Below are positions 12,201 to 23,434 of a DNA stretch of 64,000 bases, one piece after another. The first letter of the stretch is position 1; each line of letters opens with the position of its first letter. This stretch comes from Paratrimastix pyriformis (lineage: Eukaryota; Preaxostyla; Paratrimastigidae): positions 124,001 to 188,000 of the forward strand of contig JAPMOS010000028.1 of the NCBI GenBank assembly GCA_027972325.1. The letters are read 5' to 3'. The notes under the pieces were generated by a model. That model was not told the DNA's origin. It ran no database searches and was given only the letters and a program-made list of their open reading frames with translations. The position numbers were made by a program, and so were the translations under genes.

Positions 12201-15194
12201 CCCCCGCACCCGCTCTCCCTGGGCCCCGCTCACCACCGCCCGTGGTGCTCGGGTGTGACCTGCCTGGCGCTGCTGGGGTGTGGTGGCGCAGCCGCAGCCG
12301 GCGCCGGCCGACCGGACGCAGGCCGCGAGCCAGGTGGCCCCGCTGCCCGGCCAGCGGGTGCTGCTCTCCCACGAGCGGATCGACCTCGGTCGGTCGGGCA
12401 GGGTACCATCCATCCATCCATCCATCCACCCATCCACCCATCCACCCATCCACCCATGCCCCACTCAGCCATCCCATCCGGCCTGCTCACGGGAACTTCT
12501 GGGGGGCGCCCCGTGGTGGCGGGGGGTGTGTGTGCAGGCTGGGTGCCGGCCTTCGCGACCAGCCGGCGGGCGGTGCTGCTGACCAACACGTCCACCGCCA
12601 CGGCGGTCGCCTTCCAGTGGGACCTCAGCCACCGCCTCCTCCAGGCGCACCGTCCGCCGCCCCCGCCCGCCCCCCCGCCCCCCCGCCCCCCGTCACGCAC
12701 CTGCGGCCCCACTCGGCACCCCATCGGCACCCGCTGTGCGTCCACTGCTGACCTGGGGCTCTCCTCTCCTCGTGTGGGCGCGCCTGGGGGGTCGTTGGGG
12801 GCGGGGGGCGGGTGGGTGGGCTGACGGGTGCGGCAGTGGTGGAGGTGACCCCTGCGGCGGGCCAGCTGGAGCCGGGCGAGTCGCGGCTGTGCCGGATCTC
12901 CCTCCACGCCACGGCCGCCCCCGAGGTGATCGACAGCGAGCTCACATGCTCATGTGTCGCCGCCTCGGACACCGTCCGCGCTCACGCCCGCCCACGCCCC
13001 GCCCATCCCGCCCATCCCGCCCATCCCGCCCATCCCGCCCATCCCGCCCATCCCGCCCATCCCGCCCATCCCGCCCATCCCGCCCATCCCGCCCATCCCA
13101 CCCACCACGCCCATCCCGCCCATCCCGCCCATCCCACCCACGCCCCGCCCATCCCACCCACCACGCCCATCCCGCCCATCCCGCCCATCCCACCCACGCC
13201 CCGCCCATCCCGCCCATCCCGCCCATCCCACCCACGCCCCGCCCATCCCACCCACGCCCCGCCCACCCCGCCCACCCCGCCCATCCGCCCATCCGCCCAT
13301 CCGTCCAGTGGGGCAGCCACCTGCTCGCGCCCGCCCATCCCCATCAAGCTCTCAAGGCCTCGGCTTCGGGTTGCGCCCCTCACACGGCCTCTGGTGGGGG
13401 GTGGTGGTGGTTCCCGGCATGTGCCGGCTGCAGGCTGCCTACGAGGCGGCCCTGCGCGCCTATGCGGCCAGCCAGGAGGAGGCGCCCTCGGAGGGGCTGC
13501 TGGATGGGGCCGGGCGGGCCCCTGAGCGCCTCGATGGCCCTGACGGCCAGCGTCAGCCCCGCCCGGGTGGGGCCCTGGCCCGCGGCGGCCCGCCATGACG
13601 GGCGCCCTCGCCGCATCGGGTCGCACCATCCGCCAGCGGCGCCCCGTGGCCGAGGCGCTCACCATCTCCAGGTCCCGCCCCGCCCCGCCCTTGCCCCGCC
13701 CCGCCCCGCCCAAGGTTCAGTCCCATGGCACCAGGCCCCCCGCCCCCAGGCCCCCCCGCTCACAGTGCCCGTTCCGTTCCCGCACGGGCGCCGCCACCCC
13801 CCTGCCCCATGCCCCATGCCCCATGCCTCATGCCCCCCAGGATGCACCACATCGGGCTGCGGGCCCTGTCTCCGGCCTTCGGGGGCACGCCCCCTGTCAG
13901 CCGCGGTCCGCCCTCGCCCCTCGCCCGCCACGACACGCGTGGCCTTCCTCGCTCGCCATCGCCATCGCCATCGCCATCGCCATCGCCATCACCCGCTATG
14001 ACACGCGTGGCCTTCCTCGCCATCGCCATCGCCATCATCATCACCCTCCTTCGGGCGCGGGTTGGACGGGGGTCTGTGGGTCGGGTCCGCCCAGACGGGA
14101 GCGTCCCCTCGGGCAGCCTGGCCGCCTCGCGCGACCCGGCCGCCGCTGCATCGCCGGCGCCCCCCCAGGCGCCCGTGCCCCCGCCGGGTGCGCTGCTGCA
14201 CCTGCGGCTCGAGGGCCGCACCTGCTCGCAGGCCCGCTACGCGCAGCTCTTCGCCGACCCCGGGCGACACTGGGTGCCCCGCCTGGGCCGGCCCACCCTG
14301 GGCGCTCTCCAGCAGCTCGTCGAGCAGACGGCCCCCGCCCAGGTCGGGACCCCCCCCACCCCGCCTCGCATCGCCCGCCTCGCCTCGCCCCCCTCACCTC
14401 GCCCCCCTCACCTCGCCCCCCTCGTCTCGCCCCCCTCGTCTCGCCCCCCTCGCATCGCCCCCCTCGCATCGCCCGCCTCGCATCGGCCGCTCATGGGCGC
14501 GGATGCCGACTGGGATGATGGCGGACGGGCGGCGGTGCAGGTGGCCGCCTGCCGGGCGGTGTGCGAGTCGCTGCTGGGGGACCTCATCCAGGCCCTGGTC
14601 GCCGACCCGGTGGCCATCCGCGAGGCCCTGGGGGCCCTCTCCGTCCGCCCCGCCCGCCCACCCTCCCCGCAACCCACCACGCAATATGCACCTTGCTCGT
14701 TGCTCTCCCCTCATCCGCCCCGGATCGGCTCACCGTCGGTGTGGGTGCGAATGGGGTGGGCGCAGTACAAGCGGCCCCCCTACGCGGCCAGCTGGGGCCC
14801 GTCCTACCTGGACCTGCCCGCCCCGGCCCAGATGCCACCCCTGCCCCCCGCCCCCGCCCCTCAGGCCCCGCGGGGCGGCCTGGGCGGCCTGGCGGGCCCC
14901 TCGCTGCCCCACCAGAGCCTCAACCCGGCCCGGTCGACGGTGCCCCGGCTGGCCCGGCTGCCCGCCCCGCCCCCGGGGGGCTACCCGACCCCCGCATCGG
15001 CCGCCCGGGCGGCCCAGGAGGCGGCACGGGTGGAGGGACTCCGGGCCCGGTACGGGGCCATGGGGGCCGCCTTCGGCCGGTTGGCGGAGGAGCTGCTCGA
15101 GCAGGCCGCGGCGGGCATCGCGGCCGAGGTGGCCGCCGGGGCGTGGCGCCCGGGCTCTGCGCCCCCCGCCCCCCAGGCCCCCGCTGCCCCATAG
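3739..15194 (+). CDS. CFAP65: CFAP65-like ciliary protein, multi-exon
   Basis: Very large axonemal protein made of repeated immunoglobulin-like MSP/ASH domains, related to HYDIN; in the family it belongs to the central-pair apparatus and is needed for ciliary beating. Exon 1 starts at the ATG at 3739 ([14 protein letters not shown]) and splices with a GTCTG donor into [19 protein letters not shown] hallmarks recur: FGFCP-like '[19 protein letters not shown]' (about 4200-4260), [29 protein letters not shown] (about 5466), [17 protein letters not shown] (about 12840). The order of these blocks fits CFAP65 better than HYDIN or CFAP74. The C-terminal part (about 14190-15194) has [20 protein letters not shown] and an Ala/Pro-rich tail, with the stop at 15192-15194. 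Roughly 25 or more exons; most introns start GTCCGC and many hold tandem repeats. One intron contains a tRNA gene. Exon borders are approximate. CFAP65 is my best family call; another ASH-domain ciliary protein is the alternative. Confidence 0.75.
5147..5236. repeat. 18-bp tandem repeat in a CFAP65-like intron
   Basis: About five copies of a unit close to GCCGCGTTCGGCGTTGCC, with some GGTGCT variants. It lies between the exon ending near 5070 (donor GTCCGT) and the exon beginning [10 protein letters not shown] at about 5331. Confidence 0.8.
7749..7822 (+). tRNA. tRNA-Val(AAC): tRNA-Val, anticodon AAC
   Basis: A complete cloverleaf can be drawn. The acceptor stem GATCTCA pairs with TGAGATC (7 of 7), with discriminator A at 7822. 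The anticodon stem TGAGT pairs with ACTCA around loop TTAACAC, giving anticodon AAC (reads GUU, and GUC after inosine modification). The T stem CCCGG/CCGGG encloses TTCGAAT. The D arm has three good pairs. The internal box B, GGTTCGAATCC (7801-7811), is canonical and box A is TGGTGTAGTTGG. T runs follow at 7825-7829 and 7833-7837, suitable for RNA polymerase III termination. The gene sits inside an intron of the CFAP65-like gene in the same orientation. The genomic sequence has no CCA end, as usual in eukaryotes, and no tRNA intron. Confidence 0.96.
12010..12215. repeat. CCCCTG hexanucleotide array, intronic
   Basis: About 200 bp of CCCCTG units with occasional CCCCCTG and CCCCGC variants, within an intron of the CFAP65-like gene that begins near the GTCCGCC at 12005. 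One strand is almost pure pyrimidine. Confidence 0.85.
13000..13300. repeat. CCCATCCCGC-type tandem array, intronic
   Basis: About 300 bp of a 9-bp unit near CCCATCCCG, interrupted by CCCACC and CACGCC variants, in an intron of the CFAP65-like gene that follows the exon ending VAASDT. All six frames are open because the unit is a multiple of three without stops; this is not coding. Confidence 0.85.
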
Positions 15195-15710
15195 AAGCCG
15201 CGGGCGGCCAGATCGACTCCAGCCCGCGACGAAGAGCTGGAAAGGAATGTGTATTTTGTCTCCTTTTTGCAACGGCCATCTGAAGGGAACCCAAGATGAG
15301 CTTGCTCGGTACAAAGGGGCGTGAACGTCGCGAGCTCGACGGCATCACATTCCCTTCGGAGGCTTCTTCAGCGACAGATGGTCACCTCGGAGTGTGCGCG
15401 TGGGGAGTTCAGAGCAGACAACAGTTTTTCAAGTGTCAAACATGTCGCTGACCCTTCTCTCTCCCATATTCGGAAACCGAGCCACCGAGGCCCGTAAAAG
15501 GGAACACGAGAAAGACCGTCTCTCCCCCCCGGTGGCCGCACAAGGGATGGATGGAGGCAGCAGGTTGGGATCTCTTCATCGGCACAGCAGCCAGCACAAC
15601 AGCCGCGGCCCCTCTTGAGGGGCCCCGACGGATGCGAGGAGGCGAGCGAACAACAGCAGGGCGGGAAGTGGGTATGGGGAGTGGGGTATGGGGTATGGGG
15701 AGGGCGGCGC
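15195..15710. other. Convergent intergenic region, CFAP65-like and eIF3b 3' ends
   Basis: About 516 bp between two converging stop codons. It is noticeably lower in GC than the flanking genes and should hold both 3' UTRs. No conserved reading frame, RNA gene or repeat stands out. Confidence 0.5.
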
Positions 15711-18700
15711 TCAGTCTGCATCGTCGGGGAACGAGGTTGTGTACTCCTTGGCGGGGGCCTTGGAGGCCGCCTGGCCCTCGGGGGCCGGGCTGGGGCTGGG
15801 GCTGGCCGCGGGGGCCTCGGCGTCGGGGGCCGGAGCCTCGACCTCGTCCTCGCCCTTCTCGTTGACCAGCCCCAGGACCGTCTCGGTGGTCTCGAGCTCC
15901 TCGACCTCCTCCTCCTCCATCTCGCAGTCGCCGCCCGTGGGGGCGCCCCCCGGCAGGGCAGCCAGGAAGTCGGCCAGCCGCCGGACGGCCTCGGCCCGCG
16001 ACTGGCGCCAGGCCTCGAAGCTCGTGCGCATGTTGGTCCGCCGGGCGATCCTGCACCACCACCACCACCATCCGCCCACCACCGGCCCCCGCGTGAGCCA
16101 TCACGCAATGCATGTATCCCCCCCCCACAGGACAGCAGTAACGCGGGGCGGCCGGCAAGGGGACAACAGCGGGGCAGGGGCGGTAGGCGGGGCAAGGGCG
16201 GGGGCAGGGGCAGGGGCGCGGGTGGCGGACTTGGAGTCGGCCATGCCCTTGCGGTAGGCGGCGTCCTCCTCCTCGAACTTCTTGACGTGGGGCGCGGCCC
16301 GGATGGCCTCCTGCTGCTCGGGGCTCAGCAGGCAGGGCGGGCGGGGGCGCCACTGGAAGAGGGCGAACCGGGGGCGGGCCGAGGCGTGCAGCAGGTCGCC
16401 CCGGTAGCTGTAGATCTGGAAGCCCTGGTCGAGCGACTCGCGGGTCGAGATCACCGACGAGGCCACGAACCGGCCGCTCGGGTCCCAGACGGCCTCCGTG
16501 CTGAACTGGTGCGTCTGGTTGGCCACCCTGCAGCACCCCACCGCAGACACACACACACACCCAGACAGAAGGGCGGTGAGCCGAACAGCCCGGCCGGAGG
16601 CGGAGGAGGCCAGCGAGGGAGGGGCGGCGGGCCAGGGCAGGGCAGGGGGGGCAGCGGGTGCGGACGTGTGCTCCTTGGTGGAGTAGAACTCGAGGGAGCC
16701 CGTGCCCTTGAGGTAGAGCACCATGAACTCGCCCATGGGCGACCACGACACGCAGCTCACCTGGCGCCGCAGCAGCGAATCTGCACGGAGAGGGCAGCCG
16801 GTGAGCGGTCCTGTGGGCGGGGGGCGGGCGGACCCTTGAGGAGGACGCGGTCCCCGTTGACCTCGTAGATGGCCACGTCGGGGCGGACCGTGTTGGCCCC
16901 GTGGACGACGGCCAGGTGGTGGCCCCGGGGCTGCGCGTACACAAGGCACAGTCACGGGCGCCCGACCGAAACGGCGTCAGGACCGGTCGGATCGGGGGGT
17001 CGACGCGGCAGGAGGGGCCGGGGCCAGGGGGGGGGGGGGGGGGGGGGGGGGACGGGACGGGACGGGACGGGACGGGACGGGGCGGGGCGGGGCGGGCGGG
17101 GCGGGGCGGGGCGGGGCGGGGCGGGGCGGGGCGGGGCGGGCGGGGCGGGGCGGGGCGGACCTCCCATGCGACGGAGGTGACCCGGTCGGGCAGGACGAGC
17201 GAGTTGCAGGGCAGGTTGCGCACCCGCATGCGGAAGATCTCGAGGGAGGTGCCCGCCTGGGCCTTCTTGCCCTGCAGGTCGCACTGGGCGCACAGGTAGT
17301 CGCCCTGCTCGTGCCAGTAGAGGGTGATCTTGGTGGCGTCGAAGATGTTCTTGGTGGCGAGGACGCTCAGGTCGCGCGGGTCGACGATCTTCACCACGGC
17401 CGGCTTCTCGGCCTTCCGGCAGAACCACAGGGCCATCAGGTTCTGGGACGGCGACCAGGTCACCTCCATCAGGTTGTCCATCTGGGGGACGGGGCGGGGC
17501 GGGGCGGGGCGGGGCGGGGCGGGGCGGGGCACGGGGCGGGAAGAGGCGCATGTCGTGAGGCCGCCATCCATCGTCTCGTCAAGGAGCCCCTCCCCCGGGG
17601 GGTGGCATGCCCTGTCTGCCCAGGGCGGACCTTGGCGACCCGCTCGTTCATGGCGGGGACGTCGTAGACGTGGAGGGTCTGGGCCTGGCTGTCCACCCGG
17701 GCCAGGTACTTGTCGTCGTGTGACCAGCGGAGGGGCGTCGTCTGCATGTTGATCGTCCACCTGCCCACCCACCCAGACACCCAGACACAGACACAGACAC
17801 ACACCCCATGCCCGGGTGAGTCACGAGGCTCCCTTGGAGAGCAACCCAGGGACGCCCCTTGTGCAGCGCGGCGCAGCCGCCCAAGAGAAGGAACATGGCG
17901 GACTTGTTGGAGCGGGGGCCCTCGGGCCTGGGCTCGCCGGGCAGCTGCTTGCCGGTCTCGAGCTCGGTGATGATGGTGACGGCCTCCTTGTCGCGCGACT
18001 GGGGGTCCCGCAGGATCTCGCAGAAGGTCAGCAGGTACTTCTCGCAGGGCGAGAAGACCGCCATCGAGACCATCGGGTGCAGGAACCGCGAGACCCGGCC
18101 CATGTCGGCCCCACCCCAGAGCTGCACGCCCTGCCGGTGGAAGGTGGCGTAGAAGCGGCCCCAGGGCGACCAGATCCCGCCCAGGGCCCCCTCGAATTTC
18201 TGCAAGGGACACCCCGACCCGACCCGACCCGACCCAACACAACCCAACCCAACCCAACCCAACCCCCACGCACCAGCCGGATGGGATCAGATCGGATGGC
18301 CGGGATGGGATCGGGTCGGCTCCCGGGCCCCCCCAGAGCGAGAACGAACGAACGGACAGTCGTGACGGCGGTCTGGGCAAGCTGGACGGGGTCCCACCAC
18401 TGGGCCTCGAACTGGTCGTTGAACCGAATCATGTACTGGTCACGGCCGCGAGGGTCGAACAAGTGCGACCAGAGAGGAGCCTGCAATTTTCAAGATGGCG
18501 GCAAGTCATGTGGTGAGGATGTTGCGGATACTGAGCCGGACAAACCTTGGGAACGTAGGGAAGTTGTTGAGGAGCCTCGTAAACTTCGGGGACATCCCCA
18601 TAAGCACGGAAATCGGTGAAAGGGTTCAGAATGATCTGATGAGTCTTATCGATTTTGTAGCCCTGGCCCAGTTTCACGGCGTCGCTGGCATCCTTTGGGT

Positions 18701-19022
18701 TCCGGAAAGTGATGAAGGCGTGCCTACGACCAAAGGGACAGGAGATGGAACACCGAACGGCGGGGGGGGTGAACGCAGACGATTTTGTGGCGTTGTTCTC
18801 CCCAAAATAAAGATAAATGCCACCAGGAATGGCGTTCTTGAAAATCTTGCAGAGGAGCATCCGGAACTTCTCGGCCTTCTCGCGATCAACATTGGGCAGG
18901 TTGTCAACAATGATGGTGTTCTCGAGGTTCAGATAGGGATCGTGCTCGAGATCCTCAATAATGGGCTCGGGGGCTGGAGATGGTGCAGCTTGTGCCGCTG
19001 CTGCAGTGGCAGGCGCGCTCAT
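15711..19022 (-). CDS. EIF3B: Translation initiation factor eIF3 subunit b
   Basis: Scaffold subunit of the eIF3 complex, which recruits the 43S pre-initiation complex to mRNA in the cytosol. The ATG at 19022 begins MSAPATAAAAQAAPSPAPEP. An RRM follows: NTIIVDNLPNVDREKAEKF (RNP2) and, after the first intron, HAFITFRNPKDASDAVKLG (RNP1 region), then ILNPFTDFRAYGDVPE. The WD40-like propeller starts with LFDPRGRDQYMIRFND and continues with WSPWGRFYATFHRQGVQLWG, VFSPCEKYLLTF, WSPSQNLMALW (about 17440), CVSWSPMGEFMVLYLKGTG (about 16720) and ASSVISTRESLDQGFQIYSY. The C-terminus is acidic and ends EYTTSFPDDAD at the stop at 15711. Most introns begin GTCYG; two depart from this (GTCTGC for the first, GTTTGT for the second). 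Some introns carry G-rich repeats, including a 25-G run. Its start lies 130 bp from the divergent SF1 start. Confidence 0.96.
17027..17160. repeat. 25-G run followed by GGGAC/GGGGC repeats, intronic
   Basis: An uninterrupted run of G (17027-17051) is followed by five GGGAC units and then by GGGGC units. It lies in an intron of eIF3b. A second GGGGC array sits at about 17490-17530 in the neighbouring intron. On the plus strand both could form G-quadruplexes. Confidence 0.85.
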
Positions 19023-19152
19023 ACAGAATTCGCTCGAGGTGTTGTACGACGGGGCGAAGGAGGAAAAGACTTGGGTGCCCCTTTTTCGGTTGATCCTCGG
19101 CTCGCCACCCACCCACACTTAGCACCAAAAAAAACTAGCAGAATTAATTGCT
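19023..19152. promoter_or_regulatory. Bidirectional promoter region, eIF3b/SF1
   Basis: The 130 bp between the two divergent start codons must contain both 5' UTRs and both promoters. It is less GC-rich than the coding regions and includes an A-rich stretch at about 19126-19146. No clear TATA box is visible. Confidence 0.5.
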
Positions 19153-22100
19153 ATGAGTTCTCTCCCGCCAGGAATGGCGGAAATTATTGCACAGATTCAG
19201 AAGAAGGTCGCCGATGCCGGCTATGCGCCCGCCGCCGGTGCCGGGACCTCTAACCCACAGAAAGAGCACACCGAGGTGGAAAACCCTCCTCCCCCCGCGT
19301 CCCCGCCCCCATCCTCGGCGACCCCTCCTCCATCAACTCCCCAACCCGTCGCGGCTGCCTCTCCGGCTCCTTCCCCGTCAACGGGCCTGGATTTCGCTAT
19401 GTTGGCCAAACAAGCCATCGAGAGGAAGCTGGCCGCTCAGGCGGCCGGACTCCTGCAGACCAAACGTGAAGCCCCTGGCGATGCCCTCGATCCCACCAAG
19501 AGGGCCCGCGTCGAGGGGGCAGTGGGCCTTCCCGACCCGAGGAAGTTCGAGCAGGACAAGAAGGAAGCCGAAGAAAGTCTGCCAGTCGCGATCCACGATC
19601 GCTCACCCAGCCACCCTCACCCCCCTCATCACCGACATCACCCGCAGCGGCGGCCACCCAGAAGCGGATTGCGGAGATCAACCAGAAGCTGGCCGCCAAC
19701 GACTTCGGGCAGGACGACCCCAATCGGTCGCCCTCGCCGGAGCCCATCTACGACCAGGAGGGCAAGCGGGTCAACACCCGCGAGCGGCGCCACCGGGAGA
19801 AGCTCACCAAGGAGCGTCAGACCCTCATCATGCAGATCGTCCAGCGGAACGCCGCCAAGCAGGGCAAGACCATCAACCTGGCCGTCGGCCCCAAGGAGCG
19901 GCGCACCTTCAAGATCTTCCTGCCCGTCCGCGACCACCCCGAGGTCAACTACATGGGTCCGCACCCCCCGCCCCGGCCTGCCTCACCCCTCCTGCATCCC
20001 CCTGGGCCGGTCTGACCGGCGTGCGGCGGTGGTCCCTTGTGCGTGACCGGGACGGGGGTGGGGATGGGGGTGGGGGCTGTGCAGGCTTCCTGATCGGCCC
20101 CCGGGGCAGCAACCTGAAGCGGCTCGAGGGGGAGGCGCCCGGGGTGAAGCTGTTCATCCGTGGGCGGGGCACGCTGAAGGACGGCAAGAAGTACCCCGCC
20201 AACCTGGAGGGCATGAACGAGGAGATGCACGTCCTCATCCAGTACGAGACCGACGAGCAGCTCGAGAAGGCCGCCGGGGTCCGTATGCCCCCGCATGCCC
20301 CCCGCACCCCCGATCTGCCCACCACCCGATCTGCCCACCACCCGATCTGCCCACCACCCGTTCTGCCCACCACCCGTTCTGCCCACCACCCGTTCTGCCC
20401 ACCACCCGATCTGCCCACCACCCGTTCTGCCCACCACCCGTTCTGCCCACCACCCGTTCTGCCCACCACCCGTTCTGCCCGTGCGCCTGGATCTGACCAT
20501 CCTTCGGCACGCTGTATGCGGGATGGACCGCGGTTGGTGGGCGGTGGGCGGTGGGCGCTGATGGGGGGCGGTGGGCGGTGATGGGGGGCGGCAGATCCTG
20601 AACAAGGAGATCAACTCGGCCACCAGCGGCGAGCCCTGGGCCATCGAGCACCGCGCCCAGCAGCTCAAGATGCTCGCCGAGATCAACGGTCCGCCCCGCC
20701 CGCCCCGCCCATCCCGTCCCTCCCTCCCTCCCCCCATGCCAGAGCGTGGCCTGGCATCCCCGCCGTATGGGCCTCCACCCGGTCGGGGCACCCGCGCCCA
20801 TCCTTCTGCTCACTGGGGTCTTGGCCTGGTGGCTTGGGCTTGGGGCTGGTGGCTTGGGCTTGGTGGGGTGCCAGGGACCCTGCGGCCGGGGGACATGGAG
20901 CCGTGCAAGGTGTGCGGCTCGCTGACCCACCGCGAGTGGGCCTGCCCCAACCGGGAGAAGGAGATGTGGTGCTTCATCTGCCAGCAGAAGGGCCACAAGC
21001 CCGCCGACTGCCCCCACAAGGGTCCGCACCCATCCGCCCGCCTGGCCTGGCTTGGTCACCCCCCGCCTGGCCTGGCCTGGCCACCCCCCGCCTGGCCTGG
21101 CCACCCCCCCTGCGCCATGCGATGCTGACCGGTGTGTGGGTCCGGGTCCGGGTGCGGGGGTGCGTGTGTGGGGGGTGTGTGTCATGGGGGCAGCGGTCAA
21201 GGAGGGCGAGGAGTTCAACGCGGACACCGAGTACCAGAAGTTCCTTGCCGAGGCGGGCCTCAACCCGGCCGAGGCGGCCGCGGCGGCGGCGGAGGGCCCC
21301 CAGGGGGAGCGCAGGGCGGACCCCTTCGAGAGCGAGTACGCCAGCTTCCTCAAGGAGGTCGGCGGCGCCAAGGGTCCGTCCCGTCCCTGCCCTGCCCTGC
21401 CCTGCCCTGCCCTGCCCTGCCCTGCCCTGCCCTGCCCTGCCCTGCCCTGCCCTGCCCTGCCCTGCCCTGCCCTGCCCTGCCCTGCCCTGCCCTGCCCTGC
21501 CCTGCCCTGCCCTGCCCTGCCCTGCCCTGCCCTGCCCTGCCCCAGCCCGCCCGGAGGGAGGGCCCAGGTGGGGTCAGTGGGTGTCCTTGAACCCGGCACG
21601 GCACGGCACGGCACGCACGGCCCTCAGGCGGCTCTTGGTTTCCGGCTGGGCGGCGGGGTGTGCGGGTGTGTGTGTGGGGGTCGTGCTGGCCCTGGCCCAG
21701 GCGGGGCCCCCGTGGGCGGGTCGACCATCCCGGGCATCCAGCCCATCCCGCCCCCGCCCGGCGGCCCGGGGGGCCCCTTCCGGCCCCGGTCGCCCATGCG
21801 GCACCACGACTTCGAGCGGCCCCCGCGCGACTTCCGCGACATGCGACCCGACGAGCGCGACCGCGACCGGGACATGCGCGGCGGGCCCCCCGGAGGCGAC
21901 TACTACCGGGGCGGCATCGACCGGGGGCGCCCACGCGACCGGGACATGCGCGACTACCGGGGCGGGCCCCCCGGCCCCGACTACCGGGGCGACCGGCCCC
22001 CCTTCCGCGGCGGCCCGGGCCCCTTCTATCCGCCGCCCCCCCAGGGCCCCACCGGCTTCGGCGCCCCGGGCACGCCCTTCCCCTCGCTGGGCGGCGGCAT

Positions 22101-22466
22101 GGGCCCCGGCGTGGGCATGGGCATGGGCATGGGGCCTGGTATGGGCATGGGACCCGGGATGGGCCCGGGTGGTATGGGTATGGGCCCCAGCGGCATGGGC
22201 CCCAGCGGCATGGGATCGGGCGGCATGGGCCCGGGCGGGATGATGCGGCCCATGGGTCCCGGGATGGGCGGCCCGGGCGGCCCGGGGATGCTACCGCCCC
22301 CCGGGGGCATGCGCATGGGGCCCCAGGGGCCATCCATGGAGGGCAGCCCCGACCGGCAGCCCCAGTCGCCCGGGTCGCCCTCGGCCCCGCGGACCCCCCC
22401 TTCCCCCTCGCGCATCCCCGCTGCGCCCCTCCTCTCGCTGCCCATGAACCCCCCGCCCCCCACGGC

Positions 22467-22502
<36 letters not shown>

Positions 22503-23208
22503 CTCGGCCAGCCCCCGAGGCCCGAGCCCCCCACGGGGCCGGGGCGGCTTTGTCCCCACCGGGGCCAACATGATCCCCCTGGGCGCCACCGCCCCCCTCG
22601 CACCCCGCTTCCCGGGCCCCGGGGCTCCGGCCCCGCCATCGGGCCCAGGGCCGGCCACCTCGGCCCCCGGACGACCGGCCCAAGCCGACCAGCAGCCCCA
22701 GCCCCCCCAGCCCCAGCCCCACCCGCCACAGGCGCCCGGGGCCGGGCACCCGCCAGAGCAGGCCCCACACGGCCCCCAGCACGGCATGGGCATGGGCATG
22801 GGCATGGGCCAGGGCTACCCCGGCATGTATGGCGGCTACCCGCAGCAGCCCATGATGGGGCCCATGGGGATGGGCATGGGCATGGGCATGGGCGCCATGG
22901 GTGCCATGGGCGGCTACCCGGCCCCCCAGCAGCAGGCCATGGACCCGGCCACGATGGCTGCCTGGAACCAGTACAACCAGCAGATGATGATGGCCATGTA
23001 CGGGGGCGCCCCATGGGGCGGCCAGCCGGCTGGTCCGTCGGAGCCCATTCCTCCCCTTTCTGTACCTCGCTGATCCGCACCGCTCCCTCCTTTCTCAGGT
23101 GGCCCTCCCCCGCCCCCCTCGTTCGCGCCTCCACCGCCACCTCCCGGGCCGCCGCCGCCGGAGCAGCAAGCCGACGCGGGGGCCCCACCGCCTCCATGGG
23201 CCAAGTAA
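19153..23208 (+). CDS. SF1: Splicing factor 1 / branchpoint-binding protein
   Basis: Binds the intron branch point early in spliceosome assembly, in the nucleus. The ATG at 19153 begins MSSLPPGMAEIIAQIQKKV. The helix-hairpin and QUA-like lead-in (INQKLAANDFGQDDPNRSPS, then RVNTRERRHREKL) precedes the KH domain, whose GXXG loop is LIGPRGSNLKRLE (about 20090-20130). The Qua2 part is EPWAIEHRAQQLKMLAEING. Two zinc knuckles follow, CKVCGSLTHREWAC and CFICQQKGHKPADC (about 20905-21010). The rest is a Pro/Gly/Met-rich tail with a glutamine tract at 22469-22500, ending APPPPWAK at 23208. The SPSPEPIYD segment fits the conserved SPSP phosphorylation site. All seven introns I checked start GTCCG or GTCTG. 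It is the factor expected to read the branch points of this genome's unusual introns. Confidence 0.96.
20315..20480. repeat. 14-bp tandem repeat in an SF1 intron
   Basis: About twelve copies of CCCACCACCCGTTCTG and CCCACCACCCGATCTG units, within the intron that starts GTCCGT at 20280 and ends GGCAG before ILNKEINS. Confidence 0.85.
21386..21540. repeat. CCCTG pentanucleotide array in an SF1 intron
   Basis: About 31 uninterrupted copies of a CCCTG unit, in the intron that starts GTCCGT after the exon ending SFLKEVGGAK. It shows no internal variation, which suggests recent expansion. Confidence 0.9.
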
Positions 23209-23434
23209 TGGCTGCTCGAAGGAAGAAACTCGTCGAAGTCCAATGGTGACATTTGAGGGAGCGGAACGCGGTGTTGTGAGGAGGATGGGAGGCTGGGACA
23301 AGTCGAGCGGCAAGAAAGTATATCAGATCTTTTGTTTCCGTTTCCCCCCAAGATTTTTCTACTACAGGCCAGCAGAGCTCTCAAAGTTGCGACAAGAAAG
23401 TGGTGGCAAGGAGGAGTCTCTTTCTTCAGAATGT

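Noticed and set aside
13000-13300. Open frames on both strands with His-Pro-Ala or Gly-Trp-Ala repeats
   Set aside because: Tandem-repeat translation in a CFAP65-like intron; conserved exons on both sides use a different frame.
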